The translations under genes were made by a program, and so were the position numbers. DNA of 64,000 bases from Lentinus brumalis. Its lineage: Eukaryota; Basidiomycota; Agaricomycetes; Polyporales; Polyporaceae. Location: contig MARA01000004.1 in the NCBI GenBank assembly GCA_001792895.1, positions 1,922,001 through 1,986,000 on the forward strand. The letters are read 5' to 3'. Of the stretch, positions 1 through 11,637 are shown in pieces. Under the pieces are notes generated by a model, which was not told the DNA's origin, did no database searches, and worked only from the letters and a program-made list of their open reading frames with translations. Position 1 is the stretch's first letter; the number at the start of each line of letters is the position of its first letter.

Positions 1-1011
1 CGTAGGCGACAAGTATACTGAGTACGCCACGCACTCCTGAGCGTCTTGTTGCTCTGTTGCCCGCAGCTTCAAGCTCTCTACCAGCTTCACCGGGTTGAAG
101 GCACTCAAAGCGCTGTGTTGCATAGCAGCAAAGGTTACTTGCAGCTGAAATACAGGCGACTCCTGTGGAAGTACATGGCGCGAGGTTAGTTGAGCGATGC
201 GGCCGTCATGGTAGGAATGGACCTCGAACGGGTGCTGTGCGTCTTGCGCGGGTTGGCATTCGTACACACCCTTTCGGAAAGGTATGTCCTGAAACCACAC
301 CTGCGTATGGATGGGTGAGTGTGATGCTCTCACTCTCTTGCAATGACGCATACCTGGAGATAGGCATTGGCGTAGCATGTGGCACCCAGGTTCTGCGGCG
401 GACTTAACATCAAACCGTGCAAGTACGAGCCAAACAACGCACCTTGAGACCAATGGGAGTCTGACCATCTCGCGTATCCACGTTCGGATTCTCTCCGATA
501 CTGTTCGCTTTGACGTATGCATTATACGCGTCGTCTTGCATCATGTTAAGCGACGCTATTGCGGTGGGGATATTTGCGGCTTACCAGCATCCTCCCACGT
601 ATCCTGTCCAAGGTAGTTCAAGCAGTATGGGTTGTGTTTGCACGTCTTGCTGCCACATGTGGGACCCTCGTCGTCAGATATCACGATGACATCGTCCACC
701 GTCCCTGCTTGGGCAGAAGCATCCGTATGTCCATCGGGCTGTTTCGTCTGAGGGGATTCCTCTTTGGTTGGAGAAAACTTCCGCTTCTCGGAGTACTTGT
801 TGGGGCAAAGAGGGTATGTGCTGTTACTGGAGAAGCCGCAAGTCGCCATCCGATGCTGGTCAGTGATCTCGGACGCGATTGTCACCTCCGTCCCGACCCA
901 GCCCCATGCAGAATACGCCGCATTCCCAGTAAGTTTCGTACGTTTGAGCCGTTCACCAGCAGGAAGACCAAAAGAACCAGGAGAAGCGCGGCGAGTGCGC
1001 TTTGGTGGCAT
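1..1011 (-). CDS. USP48-like ubiquitin carboxyl-terminal hydrolase (3' part outside the window)
   Basis: This is a cysteine deubiquitinase of the UCH/USP family that removes ubiquitin from proteins, probably in the nucleus. The ATG at 1011 starts MPPKRTRRAS. Exons read in phase are 1011-585, 534-443, 392-354, one starting at 300, and 162 to about 35, after which a donor leads off the window. The catalytic Cys box NLGATCYANAYLQ lies at 392-354, and the next exon reads VWFQDIPFRKGVYEC. The segment CKHNPYCLNYLGQDTWED just before the catalytic domain is typical of USP48-type enzymes. Exon 1 also encodes VIVISDDE at about residues 108-115, which has the form of a SUMO-interacting motif. The His box and C-terminus are not visible. 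Family assignment is firm; the USP48 orthology is inferred from the N-terminal block. Confidence 0.88.
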
Positions 1012-1505
1012 GGACAGGTGCGAACGGTGGTGGACGAGAGAAGCAGTCGCGGTGGTGGCTGCTCGCGCTCCGTCCCGGGCGTCTGAGACTGCTGCACGCG
1101 TCGGCGCGTGAACGTGATTCAGATCTGCTGTCTTCTCCCTCTCAACCCTCGTCCGCTTTCTTTGCTTTCCCGTCGATGCTGCAGATAGATGTATTCTGCA
1201 TGCGTATGCGGATATTGTGCTGTTTCTCGCGGCCGTATGTCCGGCCATGGCCAGGAGGGCTCTACCGAGACTTCAAACCCCGAACCTGGCCGCGGACTCG
1301 CTTCCCGGGTCGCTAGACAGACTTCGAACTCAAGGTTGTGATCGAGGTACTAACTGGGGCAAACGCCAACGGATCGTTCGCAGCAATCACAAATGTGACG
1401 AAGCCTCGCGAAGGTGACCGTGACCGTGGTTCGTTCCTCTACCTCCCACCACCACCTGCGATACACCCTCCCCTCCTCCGGGAAAAGCGTCTTACATAAA
1501 GCATC
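1012..1505. promoter_or_regulatory. Divergent intergenic region between the USP48-like gene and the PPSY membrane gene
   Basis: No gene was recognised here. It holds an ACGCGT element at 1096-1101, 85 bp upstream of the USP48-like ATG, and a pyrimidine-rich stretch at about 1436-1485 just before the ATG at 1506. It probably carries both promoters. Confidence 0.4.
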
Positions 1506-2665
1506 ATGTTCCTCTGGCCCTTCATCATGGCTGGGACGCTCTTGCTGACGATTTTGAATCCCCCGTATACCGTGATGCTCGTCTTGCGGTCTGTTCCACG
1601 ACGTGCTCACCTACTACTCTCCGGATCCGCATCGCTAGGTCGCCAAGTCCCGGACGCACACCTCCTCGCTCAGTCCTCCTGGATATCTCGCTTTGACCAG
1701 CATCATCGCCGTGCCCTTCCAGCCTCGCAACACAAAGATATGAACACGTCGATGGCACTCACAGTGTCAGAAACGATCGTCGGCATCGCCGCTGGCCCTC
1801 CGATCTTTGCTCTCCATGGTCTCTCCTCCCCAACTTACGCGAGGTCGTGCTATCTCTGCTCTCTTGTCGTCTTCTGCGCATTCTAGCACTACTCTGTCTG
1901 TTGGGTTTCATTCTGTGGTTCGCGTGCTGCATCGTCAATACGCTCGGCGTACCTCAGCCTACCTCGCCTGCACTGGAATTCGTTGAGAGTTTGAATAAGG
2001 AGGTAAGGCAGCTATAGCATTGCACCACAAGCCATGGAATTTATGCTGACTAGTGTTATATGTGCAGATCCGCGGGAGAGCCTTCACGCCTGACGCCTCG
2101 TTCGACAACAGCGGGTCCTCATCGGATCACAGCGACGAGGAGTGCGACGTCGTGCCTGTCGTCTGCGGTCTGGCAATACTCGATGGAACAATTGTCATTC
2201 CAAAAGCGGCGCTGGACACTGTGCCTGCGGTACCTCTGCGCCTCAACAGTCTGAGTCCGCTACTCCCTCAGTTGGACGAGGTCGACCTGCTACAGGCTTC
2301 GTTACCCACGGACGGAAACGAGGTGAGATTGGTCTTGCGGCTCAGGCATCGGCTCATACTAACGTAGCATTACCTGATAGGAAGGCTCTGGTGTCGACTC
2401 CGAGAGCACACGGATGGCATTGGCAGAAGCACCGCCGAGCTACTTGGAGGCCGCCCGTCTCGAAGAGGCCCGCGACGATGCATCTCTGCCTGAGCCATCT
2501 GACACGTCGTCTGCTACTGCTCAGCATCGAAGCAAGCATCGTCTTCCCTTGCTTCTCCTCCGTCGCAACAACGACGAGCCTTCGACGAGGTGTGGGACAC
2601 GAACGTCAATGGGTGGCGAGGTTGGGGACGTTCGGCGGTCAGGCTTATGTTCGCAGGCCAGCTAA
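1506..2665 (+). CDS. Hypothetical small membrane protein with a C-terminal PPSY motif
   Basis: I do not recognise a family. A consistent model is exons 1506-1818, 1887-2002, 2068-2322 and 2381-2665, giving about 322 residues. The last two junctions are clean (GAG|gtaagg, GAG|gtgaga); the first donor (gtctct) is weak, so the N-terminal part is uncertain. The protein starts with a hydrophobic stretch (MFLWPFIMAGTLLLTIL) and has a second strong one (LLCLLGFILWFACCIV) across the second exon. A Ser/Asp-rich hydrophilic tail follows, with EAPPSYLEAARLEEA near the start of the last exon. PPxY motifs bind WW domains of Nedd4/Rsp5-type ubiquitin ligases, so a Rsp5-adaptor role is possible but is only inference. 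Confidence 0.5.
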
Positions 2666-2918
2666 GCATGGAGACTTGGCTGTGGGCAACTTTGTCGCAG
2701 GCTGCGACTCCGGTATAACAAGCTCGTCTTTCCTCGCTTCCGGTACAACGCATACACATCACTACGCTTAAGCAGCTCGCATTGGTTATGATTGTTTTCC
2801 AAGATCTCGCTTGATATGTTACAGCTACACCAGACGCATCCCATCGCTTCAGAAACATTGTACATGGAGTCTCTCAGTGTTGGAGTTTGAGGATCGCATA
2901 GTGTTGACGATCGTGTCC

Positions 2919-3791
2919 TCAGATATCCCATCGACGCCTTAGCCATGAGCCTGTCCTCCCCGCCAACGGGTGTTCCAGCTCCTCAAGCCTTTTCAGACGA
3001 TCCCTCTCCTCCGCCACCTCCCGCAGCACGTAGCTGACCTGCTCCGTGACGGTGCTTGACTGCTTGCGTGCCAGGGCATTGAGCTGTGTCTTCACCTGTA
3101 AGTTCTCCGCCTCCAGTGCCTCGCAGCGCTCCAGTGCCGCGATCGCCTTCGCCTCCCAGAACTCACGCCCGTGGGTGAAGTCACGGAGCTCGGTCTCCAG
3201 CATCTGGTTTTGCTTCGAGAGGGCGAGGACCTGCTCAGCGAGGTACTTGCCAGTCGCCGTGCGCGACTCTTCGGCGTTCTGGCGTAGGGCGCGCTCGTGC
3301 TCCAGCGCGGCGACGACTTCCCCCGTCTCCGAGCCAGGCTGGGAGGAGGCTTGGAGGAGAGTCTGTTTCAGGAAGGAGACCTCCGCGCGTAGAGAGCCGT
3401 TCTCGTCTGTGAGGGAGCGCTGCGCAGCTGTCTTCTTCCGGAGGAGGTCGTCGACGATGTCGCGCAGCTCGGTTTGGACGTTGCGTTCTACAGCAGTGCG
3501 AGATGGCGGTGTGGAGGACGATACACACAGGTGCAGGTTGAGGTTGCTCCGAAGTCCATCGTCAAAGCCAAGAAGTGTGGGTGTAGGGATCCCAGTGGGA
3601 GATTGGGCCGGCGCTGGAAGGGCGGGCGACGAGCAGATCACATCGTCGAACGATATAAGATCTTCAGCTGTACAAGAGGGATTGGTCCGCGAGATTCGCA
3701 ACTGGGCGCAACTGGAGTCGTCGTCGTCTATCGCTGGGATTATGAAGGAGGCGGCAGTAGAGTCACGCGTAGAAGACCCAATAGTAGCCAT
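2919..3791 (-). CDS. Hypothetical coiled-coil protein
   Basis: One uninterrupted reading frame of about 290 residues, starting at the ATG at 3791 (MATIGSSTRDS). The open frame continues upstream to 3866 but without an ATG. The first third is Ser/Asp-rich and low complexity. From about residue 105 (VERNVQTELRDIVDDLL) to the end the sequence is rich in Leu/Glu/Lys/Gln heptads, for example LSKQNQMLETELRDF and ERCEALEAENLQVKTQL, as in a long coiled coil. The absence of introns is unusual next to its neighbours. No enzymatic motif was found and the function is unknown. It faces the FHIP gene across a divergent promoter. Confidence 0.65.
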   Translation of the reverse strand: MATIGSSTRDSTAASFIIPAIDDDDSSCAQLRISRTNPSCTAEDLISFDDVICSSPALPAPAQSPTGIPTPTLLGFDDGLRSNLNLHLCVSSSTPPSRTAVERNVQTELRDIVDDLLRKKTAAQRSLTDENGSLRAEVSFLKQTLLQASSQPGSETGEVVAALEHERALRQNAEESRTATGKYLAEQVLALSKQNQMLETELRDFTHGREFWEAKAIAALERCEALEAENLQVKTQLNALARKQSSTVTEQVSYVLREVAEERDRLKRLEELEHPLAGRTGSWLRRRWDI

Positions 3792-4209
3792 CACAGGACG
3801 GAAAGAGTTTGGCTTCGTAGCATAGAACACGGAATAACAAGTGCTCTCCTGCCTGGAGGCTGGCAACGACTGGGTCGTCAGCCTCTGCTGACAGCGGTGC
3901 TGAGGACCATGTCTCTTTGTCCCGTGGCAGCAGACAGACGGAGCCTATATACTTGCTGACCGTTGGGATAGAATAGATGCGGGGAACGAGGTCTAGGAGC
4001 AGGCGATGATGATATAGGTGGTGGTGGTGGTGAACAGCTGAGAAGCGAGGCCGCCCATAGGGACGCGCCTTGCATAGATCGCGTCTCTATCATCGCACCT
4101 TGCGCTCACTCCCTCGTTTCCGCGATTCCTTGTCCGACGTGGAAGCCACTTCGCATTCTCTGCCTTTCGTGAGTGCACTGGCCCGTAGGGCACGGGTCGG
4201 AACCGCGCG
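3792..4209. promoter_or_regulatory. Divergent intergenic region, coiled-coil gene and FHIP gene
   Basis: No gene was seen. It contains a short GGT trinucleotide run at about 4018-4033 and otherwise ordinary sequence. It presumably holds both promoters. Confidence 0.35.
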
Positions 4210-7200
4210 ATGGACTACTTCTCAAAGTTCCTACGGTCCAATACCCAACCGACGCCGAAGGCGGAGGTGCGTCCGCTCATCCTCCGCGATCACCCATGAG
4301 CTGACATGTCAACGGGCATGTGTAGATAGACCATGCGCAGGAGTTTCATAAGTCTTGGGTGCTCATCAAGGTCAGCAACGCCGACCATCCCTGCACGATT
4401 TCCTGCTCAGGATTTCGCAGAACACTCTCCTCCATCCAGATGAGCGACAGTTGACACGCGGCATCAATTCCACGGATGTTCCTGCTCATCTGCAGTCGAT
4501 GGTGGATTCGCTGGTGTGGGAGTCTACACGGACTGAGGAAGGGTATGTCAAGCCTGATCGGCAGTGTTCATACCGCGCTGATGTTACGACGCTTCAGCGC
4601 AACTGGAGCTTGCTTGGAATACCTGTTGAAGAATGGTGCGTTTCGCTCGTGCTTATCCCATGCTCATGCTTGACGACCGAACGCGAAGATGTCTTGGGGA
4701 CGCTCGTGAAACTCAGCGAGGCGGACCGACCGTTCGGCATCCAGGCAGAGGTCCTCCGAGCTGTTCAGAACATGGTGGTTCTGTTGGACGAACAGTTCCT
4801 AGTGCATTCTGCGGTTCACAAGGCTGTCCTCCGTCTCCTCCGGAGTTGCGTAGGGGATGATTTCCAAGAGCAGCTGGACGGTCGAAACAAACCTATGGGT
4901 GCCGCCGGCAATACGACCCGGACTCAACCATCCGAGTACGAGGAAGACTGTGAGTCGTTGAACCGTCTGTCGGCGCATATACTGATGTTCAGAACAGTGG
5001 TCAACCTGCTTTGCATCCTTTGCAGCCGAATCCGGACCTACCGGGAATTACTCATGATATTCTTCCACGACAAGCAATGGTACCGGCCAGAACCACTGTT
5101 CGCTGTCGAAGAAGAGGACGAAGACGAGGAGGTGGAGGAGGAAGAGGAAGTCGGGCCGTCTACCGCGACAGAGCAACCGACAGATCAGCCCACTGCTGAC
5201 GCTAACGCTCAACGTCCTTCATCTCCTTCTCCGTCGCTTCAGACAGACGGCTCAGGACTCGGCTCTTCCACCACGAAGAAACCCGAGTACGAGTTTCTTT
5301 TGTTCAACTACCTCTTGCGCTTCGCCCACCGGGAGGGTCAGATAGGCGACTTTGCGCGCGCGGGTCTGCTTTTCTTGATGGATGTCGCTATGTCACCCGT
5401 GGACCCGTCACACAAGGCCAACGGCGAGGATTTGCGAACTTCTACGTCAACGATATCTACCTCCGATCACGATCCCAACACAGACGCAGCTTTAGCTCTT
5501 GCTGAGTACATTCTTGATGGCGACTTCTCGGACGTCCTCGCAGCGGGCTTGGCGGCGGTATACTCCCTACTTCCAACGAAGCTGGAGGTCAAGCCACCTA
5601 TATCAGCAGAAACCGCACCTGGGACGGCCATGATCCTGGGTAGCAGCACCGCTCCCGACCTGCCACCAGAGGAAAAGGAGACACTCGATGCTGAACGGGA
5701 GAGGAGTAGAGCGATGGGTTTGGAGGAATCGTCGAGTCCGGACTTCAAGGGGCGCCTGGATCACTTCCTCAAACTGCTCGAGTTCCTGCAGGACGTCTTT
5801 CGACGAAACAAAGCGCACGATAACAGTGACGACAGCCTCGACCCATCCACGCTCGTCGGTTCGGCGATCGTGCAGAACATCCTGGACGCATTTCGTCGGG
5901 TTTTCCTCGAGAACATCCTTTACCCGTCAGTTCTCGAGTGCTCGGACGCCGACGGCAGCGCTGTAGCTGTCATGTCGTACATTGAGATCATGATACGGAC
6001 ACTGGAGAACGGACAACTCGCTGACCTGCTGATTGACTTCCTCATGAGCGAAGACAACTCAGAAGATCTCTCGTCGTCGCGACCACGCCCACGTTCGATG
6101 CTCAACCTTGGAGGAAAGCTACCCCCCAGCTCTACTTCGCAGACGGAATTGAACAAGCAGGCGAAACAGAGGCGGCGCAAGAGCACCGCGATGACGCTGC
6201 TGGAGATGGAGGCACCGGGAGCTCATCGGCAGTCTTCTTACTTCACTTCGATGGGTCGTTTCACCTTGAAGGACCTTATCTTGACCAGTCTTCGGTCGAA
6301 GTCGCAGCCGACGGCGACAGCGGCCCTTCAGCTCTTACAATCCCTCCTACTCCAGTACTGCACGTTATGTGTGGATCGCCTCCTTGTTGTCATCCCCGAT
6401 CGTCAAGCCACCTCCTTCCCTCAACCTGCCATCCTCCCTGGAGCGTTCGAAGATGCCTTACCACCATCCTCTAAGCTCGCAGATGACGACGACGACGACG
6501 AGACGTTCGTCTATCCCGGCGCGGAAGGTACCGACGAAGCTGAATCCGTGCGTCCGAAGTCCGTCGTCGTGTTCAGTCAACCCGATACCACCTACGCGAC
6601 CCACGAGCGCGAGATGGGCCTTTACCTCCAGCTTGTCTCGCGAGTTGACCCGAACCACACTGAAGATGCTTTCAGCACTGGCTACGATCATTACCTGCGC
6701 GATGCCCTGTTCTCTATTCAAAGCCAATCGTGCTTCCGAATGGACGTCGACCCAGACGACCGGGCGAAGCTGAAGCATCGCTTGAATCCTAACGACCCCG
6801 TACTTTCTCTTGTCCTCGATTCGCTCAGGAAGTTCTTCTCTAATACGCCAGAGACGAACATGGCATTGACAGGCGTGCTCGCGACGCTCGCTCTCTGCCC
6901 TGACCGTTCCCTTGCTGGTTGGCTTACCTTCGCGCCGAAGGATTCGCCTACTCCGTCGAATGCCCGGGACCAGGACGCCGTGGTGTCATACGAGGATGAC
7001 GGGGACGACCGTTCCATCGACTTCCGGATAGAGGAGAAACTCGCGTCCGAGTCCCTCGGGCTCCCCGCGTCGAGTATGGACGAACAGTCGCGTCCAGTCA
7101 TATACTCGATCTTCCACGGCCTCGTCTCGCAGCTCGAGCGGTACCGTCTGATGGTCGAAAACTTCGACCAGTACCTCATGGAGCGGCGTCAGGGCCTTCT

Positions 7201-7804
7201 ATTCAACGAGAACTTGACCGACGCTCTAACTCTCGCGCTTGACTTCGAGAGTGGCATTACTCCCAAATCAGCCGGCTTTGGCGGCGCGTGGTCAATGCTC
7301 TCCTCCCCAGTGGAGGCACCGCAACGTCCGAAGCCCAAGTCAAAACAGTCCGCGTCGTCCACCCTTGTATCCTTCTTGACGCCAAAGAAGAACAAAGCTG
7401 CGAGGCCCACACCATCGGAGCCCACGACGCCTTCGAGGGGTGGTTCAAGGGCGGTCGATGCGAGTCCGTTCGGTCCTCACTATCAGAAGACGGGCGCTAT
7501 CGTTGTCGAGCCGTTCCTCGCACCAGCGCCTTCCTCGGGGCCTTGGACACCTGCGAAGTCACGCAAGTGGAACGCTGATGAGGAGGACGTGTTCGGGTCG
7601 TCCGGGCAGTGGGGAGAGAAGCAGACATCCCAGGTGGTGGATGACTCTGACGAGGAGGAGGAAGAGGAGAAGTCCCAGATCGCGCACGTCACGTTATCGC
7701 ACTTACTCGACAATGTCGTGATATTGGAGGAGTCCATCAAGGAGCTGGTAGCCATCATACATGCGAGGAGAAGTCTGGGCATAGATTCGATCCGCTATTT
7801 GTAA
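4210..7804 (+). CDS. FHIP/Rai16 (FAM160)-family protein, HOOK-dynein adaptor subunit
   Basis: This family forms the FTS-Hook-FHIP complex, which links early endosomes and other cargo to dynein. The start is the ATG at 4210 (MDYFSKFLRSNTQPTPKAE), then donor gtgcgt at 4267, exon 4341-4370 (EFHKSWVLIK), acceptor at 4420, and NTLLHPDERQL onward. Two further short introns lie near 4543-4600 and 4638-4690, after which one long exon runs to the TAA at 7804. Family signatures are TGACLEYLLKN / DVLGTLVKLSEADRPFGIQ, LFNYLLRFAHREGQIGDFA and the C-terminal FFSNTPETNMALTGVLATL. Acidic low-complexity insertions lie at about 5110-5150 and 7640-7670. The length of about 1,150 residues suits fungal members. 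The assignment rests on motif recall, not a search. Confidence 0.83.
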
Positions 7805-8347
7805 CTTATACCATTGTGCTGTTGTGCCGGGTCTGGAGATGATACAATCGGATGTTCCGTTCCATAAACTCCTGGCCTTGCTTCTCCTCCCACAGACAGC
7901 CGCCTTCTAAAGTCTGCATGAGACGAATGTAGGGCTCAATTGTCCTACCAGAGGTTATAGTCCCGCGGAAGTACGAGCGTGTTCATTCGATGGACTAAAT
8001 TCATATCGGATGCTCACATACAATCGCACAAGTGTCGTCTGTCACCCTTCGCTCCGCTTCATTCTCGCAGCCGACAAAGACCACGGGGAGGCCAAGTTCC
8101 GCCAAAACAAAGTACTTGAAGATTACATTGCGATATCTTATAACAGTCTCGACAGTCCCATGTACCATACTATCCTTCCAGCATATCTAAGACAGCCTAT
8201 CCTAGCAATATCCGTAGCAGCCCACAGCATCACTATAAGTACAAACGTTTCACGAACATGCAAAGCGACCGAGATATGTAGCAACGACAAACAATACGAA
8301 AGGACGAAGCAATGATATTCTGCAAAACAGAATCGACAGACAAGTGA
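7805..8347. other. Convergent 3' intergenic region
   Basis: This lies between the stop codons of the FHIP gene (+) and the zinc-cluster factor (-). It is AT-richer than the coding DNA and holds no supported gene. It is probably the two 3' UTRs. Confidence 0.4.
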
Positions 8348-10837
8348 TCACTGTACCTCCACGATGCGCATAACGTCGGAGACAACCTGGAGAGACTCCT
8401 CTGGGAGACCATTAGCACAACCCCTCGGCGAGGATGAGGACTGCCTACACCTACCGACGAAAGGAAACTCATGCCCGAGCTTCTTAGTACTCTTGTCGAT
8501 GGCCTTCAAGGCGGCCGTCCAAGATATTTCCTCGCCGATTCCCTTCGGAGGAGACCGAATGATATCCATCATAATCTTCGCGACCGTGGACCAGCACACC
8601 TAAAAGCATGGTCAGGTACAAGATCAAGATCTCACCAACAGAGACGACGTACACCGAGGAGAGGGTCTAGAAGGAAGAAATCATTATCCTTGAACGTCTT
8701 CGTCACGCTCACAACCTCCATTACGGTGTCCAACGCCCGCTGCGCACTGTCATCGTGGGTGCGGTGTACGAGCCAGTGCAGCTGTGCCTTCGCAGACAGC
8801 ATGACCACCAAGGAGAACTTGAGCGCGATGGCGCGCGGCCGCTCCCCATAAAAGCTCGCCTTTAGCATCTCACCATCGATATGCGAGCAACTGGAAGTGA
8901 TCTCTTCTAGAAGCGGCCAGTAGGCGTTGAACCATGCTGGGCGCGCGCCGGAGAACATCCCGGTTGGGGTTGCGGCATTGATGGACTCCCAGTGCGTGAC
9001 GAGCTCGTGCACGCGGATGAGGTACAGTAGGCTACGAGCACGGATGTAAGTCGTGTTGGTCTTGGCGAGGAACGGATAATATAACTGGAACAAGAGATAC
9101 GATGGTCAGCTGTCGTAGTGTGAGCACATACAGCACACGACGTACTGCAACGTTCTTGAGCGCATCGTCGAAGTTCTTATCAAGACGTGTGGGTACATGG
9201 AACACGAAGGAGGAACACCGGTCGAGATACAGCATGTGCGAAAGGGCACTGATGAGCTCCACCTGGTCCGGGGTTGCCTCTTGCATCTGCAGCGGGTCGA
9301 ACGCGTCCGTACTTGTAGGGAAGACGAGGTTGTGACGCCGTACGACATCTGCGCCCAGCACCAGTTGCTCCTCACCCTCTACCATCTGTTGCTTAAACAG
9401 ATAGTAGATGGCGAGCAGGTACCGTACCTGCACCTCGCCCACTGGGTCGATAGTGTCGAGAACTCCAAAGAGGAGCTGCTCCTGCTCCCGCTCGACCGAG
9501 GAGTACATGTTCATCATGCGGCGCTCCATCTGCCAGAACAGGCACCCGAGCAGCTGCGCGACGTATGTGAACGCCGGGTGGACGACCGCCCCGCTGACGT
9601 CCCCGGCTAGAATAGCTTCCATCTTCTCCGGCGATAACGTGGACCCGTATTGCCGTGAATGCTCGATATATGTCTCCCGGCTGCAGAGGTGTGTCAGCGC
9701 TTGAAGTGAAGTGGAGTGGATTTGCCGACGTACAATTCCTCGAGCCCTTGCGGAATATGCGGGGCTGACAGGGTCAGGTCCGTAGTCGGCGATGGTACAT
9801 TCATGCAATCAAACAGGACGTTCAATGCATGCGGGATATTGTACACGGGCACGCTATATCCACCACCAGAGTGAGATAAGCGGGAGGACGATGCCGTGGG
9901 CTGGTCGGGATGTGTGAGGTCCATCAATGGCACTATCGCAGTACGTCAGATACAGCACATCAGCCTGGTTCGTGGATACTGACAGATGCCATCGGGCAGG
10001 CCCTGCGGGTGAGCCATCGGCGCGACTTGATGTTCGTACTGGGCCAGACGTTGCTCGAGATAATGAGTTCGCATGAAGAGAGCTTCTGTGAGCGTTCGCT
10101 CAGTATTTTCTTCGTAGGTGCATTCCTTCTCCTTCCCGGCAACTTTGCAGGTGGAGCAGAATGGCCGGTCCGCGTCACATTTCTGTAAAACAGTCAGCAC
10201 TCGTGTTTCGCTGAGTCGTGATGTCACGACATTAATGCGCTCAGATGCTCTCTGGTGCTCTGTATTGGGCTTGGGCGGATGGTTGAGGTCGGCTTACCCT
10301 CTGAGCAGGCTCATTATGTAGAGTGAGCGCCGACCAGTCTCCGCGGGACCTTAAGCCTTGGCGACCCCGCAAACACGGTGAGAGTACGATTCGGGAATTA
10401 TGGTGTGCTCTCTGCGACCCCCGCAGAAGACTGGTAGACTTTCGTTGAACAGGACACTAACCTTTTTCTTCCGCCTGGTATCGGTGGTTAACATCGCGCT
10501 GAAACAGATCTTCAGGGGAGACATACCGGCACGGAGCACAGGCAGCGCCTTTCTTGAGATACTCACCCTTGGGAGTGGACGCGATAGCAGTCGCTGGAGT
10601 GTAAACACAGTCGATGGGTTTGCGTGCCTTGGAACAAGGGCCACACATGGGCTGGACACCGTCACACCGCTGCACCGCATTGGGATTAACATGGGTTACG
10701 AGGCGGGGACGGGATCGGGATCGCCGTGATACTCACAACCTTGCGACCCCTAGTCAGAAAAGCGTTAGACAGGCGTCAGTTTCCAAGTAACAACACTCGC
10801 ACCTGCAGGCAGAACATGTCTGTGTCGGTGGGGGCAT
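8348..10837 (-). CDS. Fungal transcription factor with two tandem Zn(II)2Cys6 clusters
   Basis: This is a nuclear DNA-binding regulator. The ATG at 10837 opens MPPPTQTCSACR. After a 53-nt intron a 13-nt microexon (10737-10749) encodes GRKV, and the next exon continues RCDGVQPMCGPCSKARKPIDC. This gives C-x2-C-x6-C-x6-C-x2-C-x8-C, a complete zinc cluster. About 20 residues later a second cluster starts (CAPCR), is split by another 13-nt microexon (10462-10474, RKKK) and continues KCDADRPFCSTCKVAGKEKEC, also complete. A short coiled-coil linker follows (MRTHYLEQRLAQYE), then an alpha-helical region resembling the fungal middle homology region (9.9-8.4 kb). The last junction reads DPLLG|VCWSTVAKIM and the stop is at 8348. 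Target genes cannot be told from sequence. Confidence 0.88.
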
Positions 10838-11637
10838 CTCTGGGCAATGTGGAGAGAGACGTAGAGAGTGGACCTAGGGGTCGTCAGTCAGAAATGGCAC
10901 TCCCGATATACCCGATCCTCGCGCTTTGCACCAACGTTGTCGACTCACACGCAGTGTCTTGGTCAGCGACGACGCTTGCGTATCCCGAACGGAGGTTGAT
11001 TTTGAAATGTACGACGCCCAGTGATCGTGACCTCGCAGGCCGCGGTGAGGGACGAGGGCAAGTTTCAGAGCAGCGGGACGCTGGCACGTTCAGCGGCCTC
11101 CACAGGACCCAACACAGCGGCTTGTAAGCTGATCTTGCCGCTGCAATGATACCACTGCGTTACTCTAGCCAGCCTGGACCGCCGGAAGTGCCGGAACTTG
11201 TGAGCTTCACACGTCTAAGTACCGGTGCGATCAAGCTTTCTCCATGCAGTGCCAGGAGCAACTCTGTGATGCGACGTGACGCGACGTGGGGGAGCGCCTG
11301 TCACCTATACACCTTCCCGCCAGTACTTGATTCGGAGGCTCAAAGATAAATCATACGGCAGCTAAACTTGGTCTTTCAGTTCAGCTGGGTTCAGCTCTTT
11401 TGCTAGTCGCAATGGCTACGTTGGTCTGCAGAGTCCTTTCAGCAGAACACCCAGGAGGCTCCATCACGCGTAACGTCGGGCTCGGTCACGTGCAGCAAAC
11501 GCGACTTCAACGTTCTCAAGCTCTTCCTGAGGACCTGCACCACACCTGCTTCAGCTGTCTCCTCTCACCTTGTCTGACCCTGTCGATCCGCGCGATACCC
11601 TCGTCCCGCGACGCGACCTCTGCGGCGAACCCGCAGT
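10838..11637. promoter_or_regulatory. Divergent 800-bp region between the zinc-cluster factor and the disordered protein gene
   Basis: No gene was supported. It contains a CACGTG E-box at 11487-11492 and a pyrimidine-rich tract at about 11520-11590 ahead of the + strand ATG at 11638. The ORFs inside lack homology that I recognise. Confidence 0.4.
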
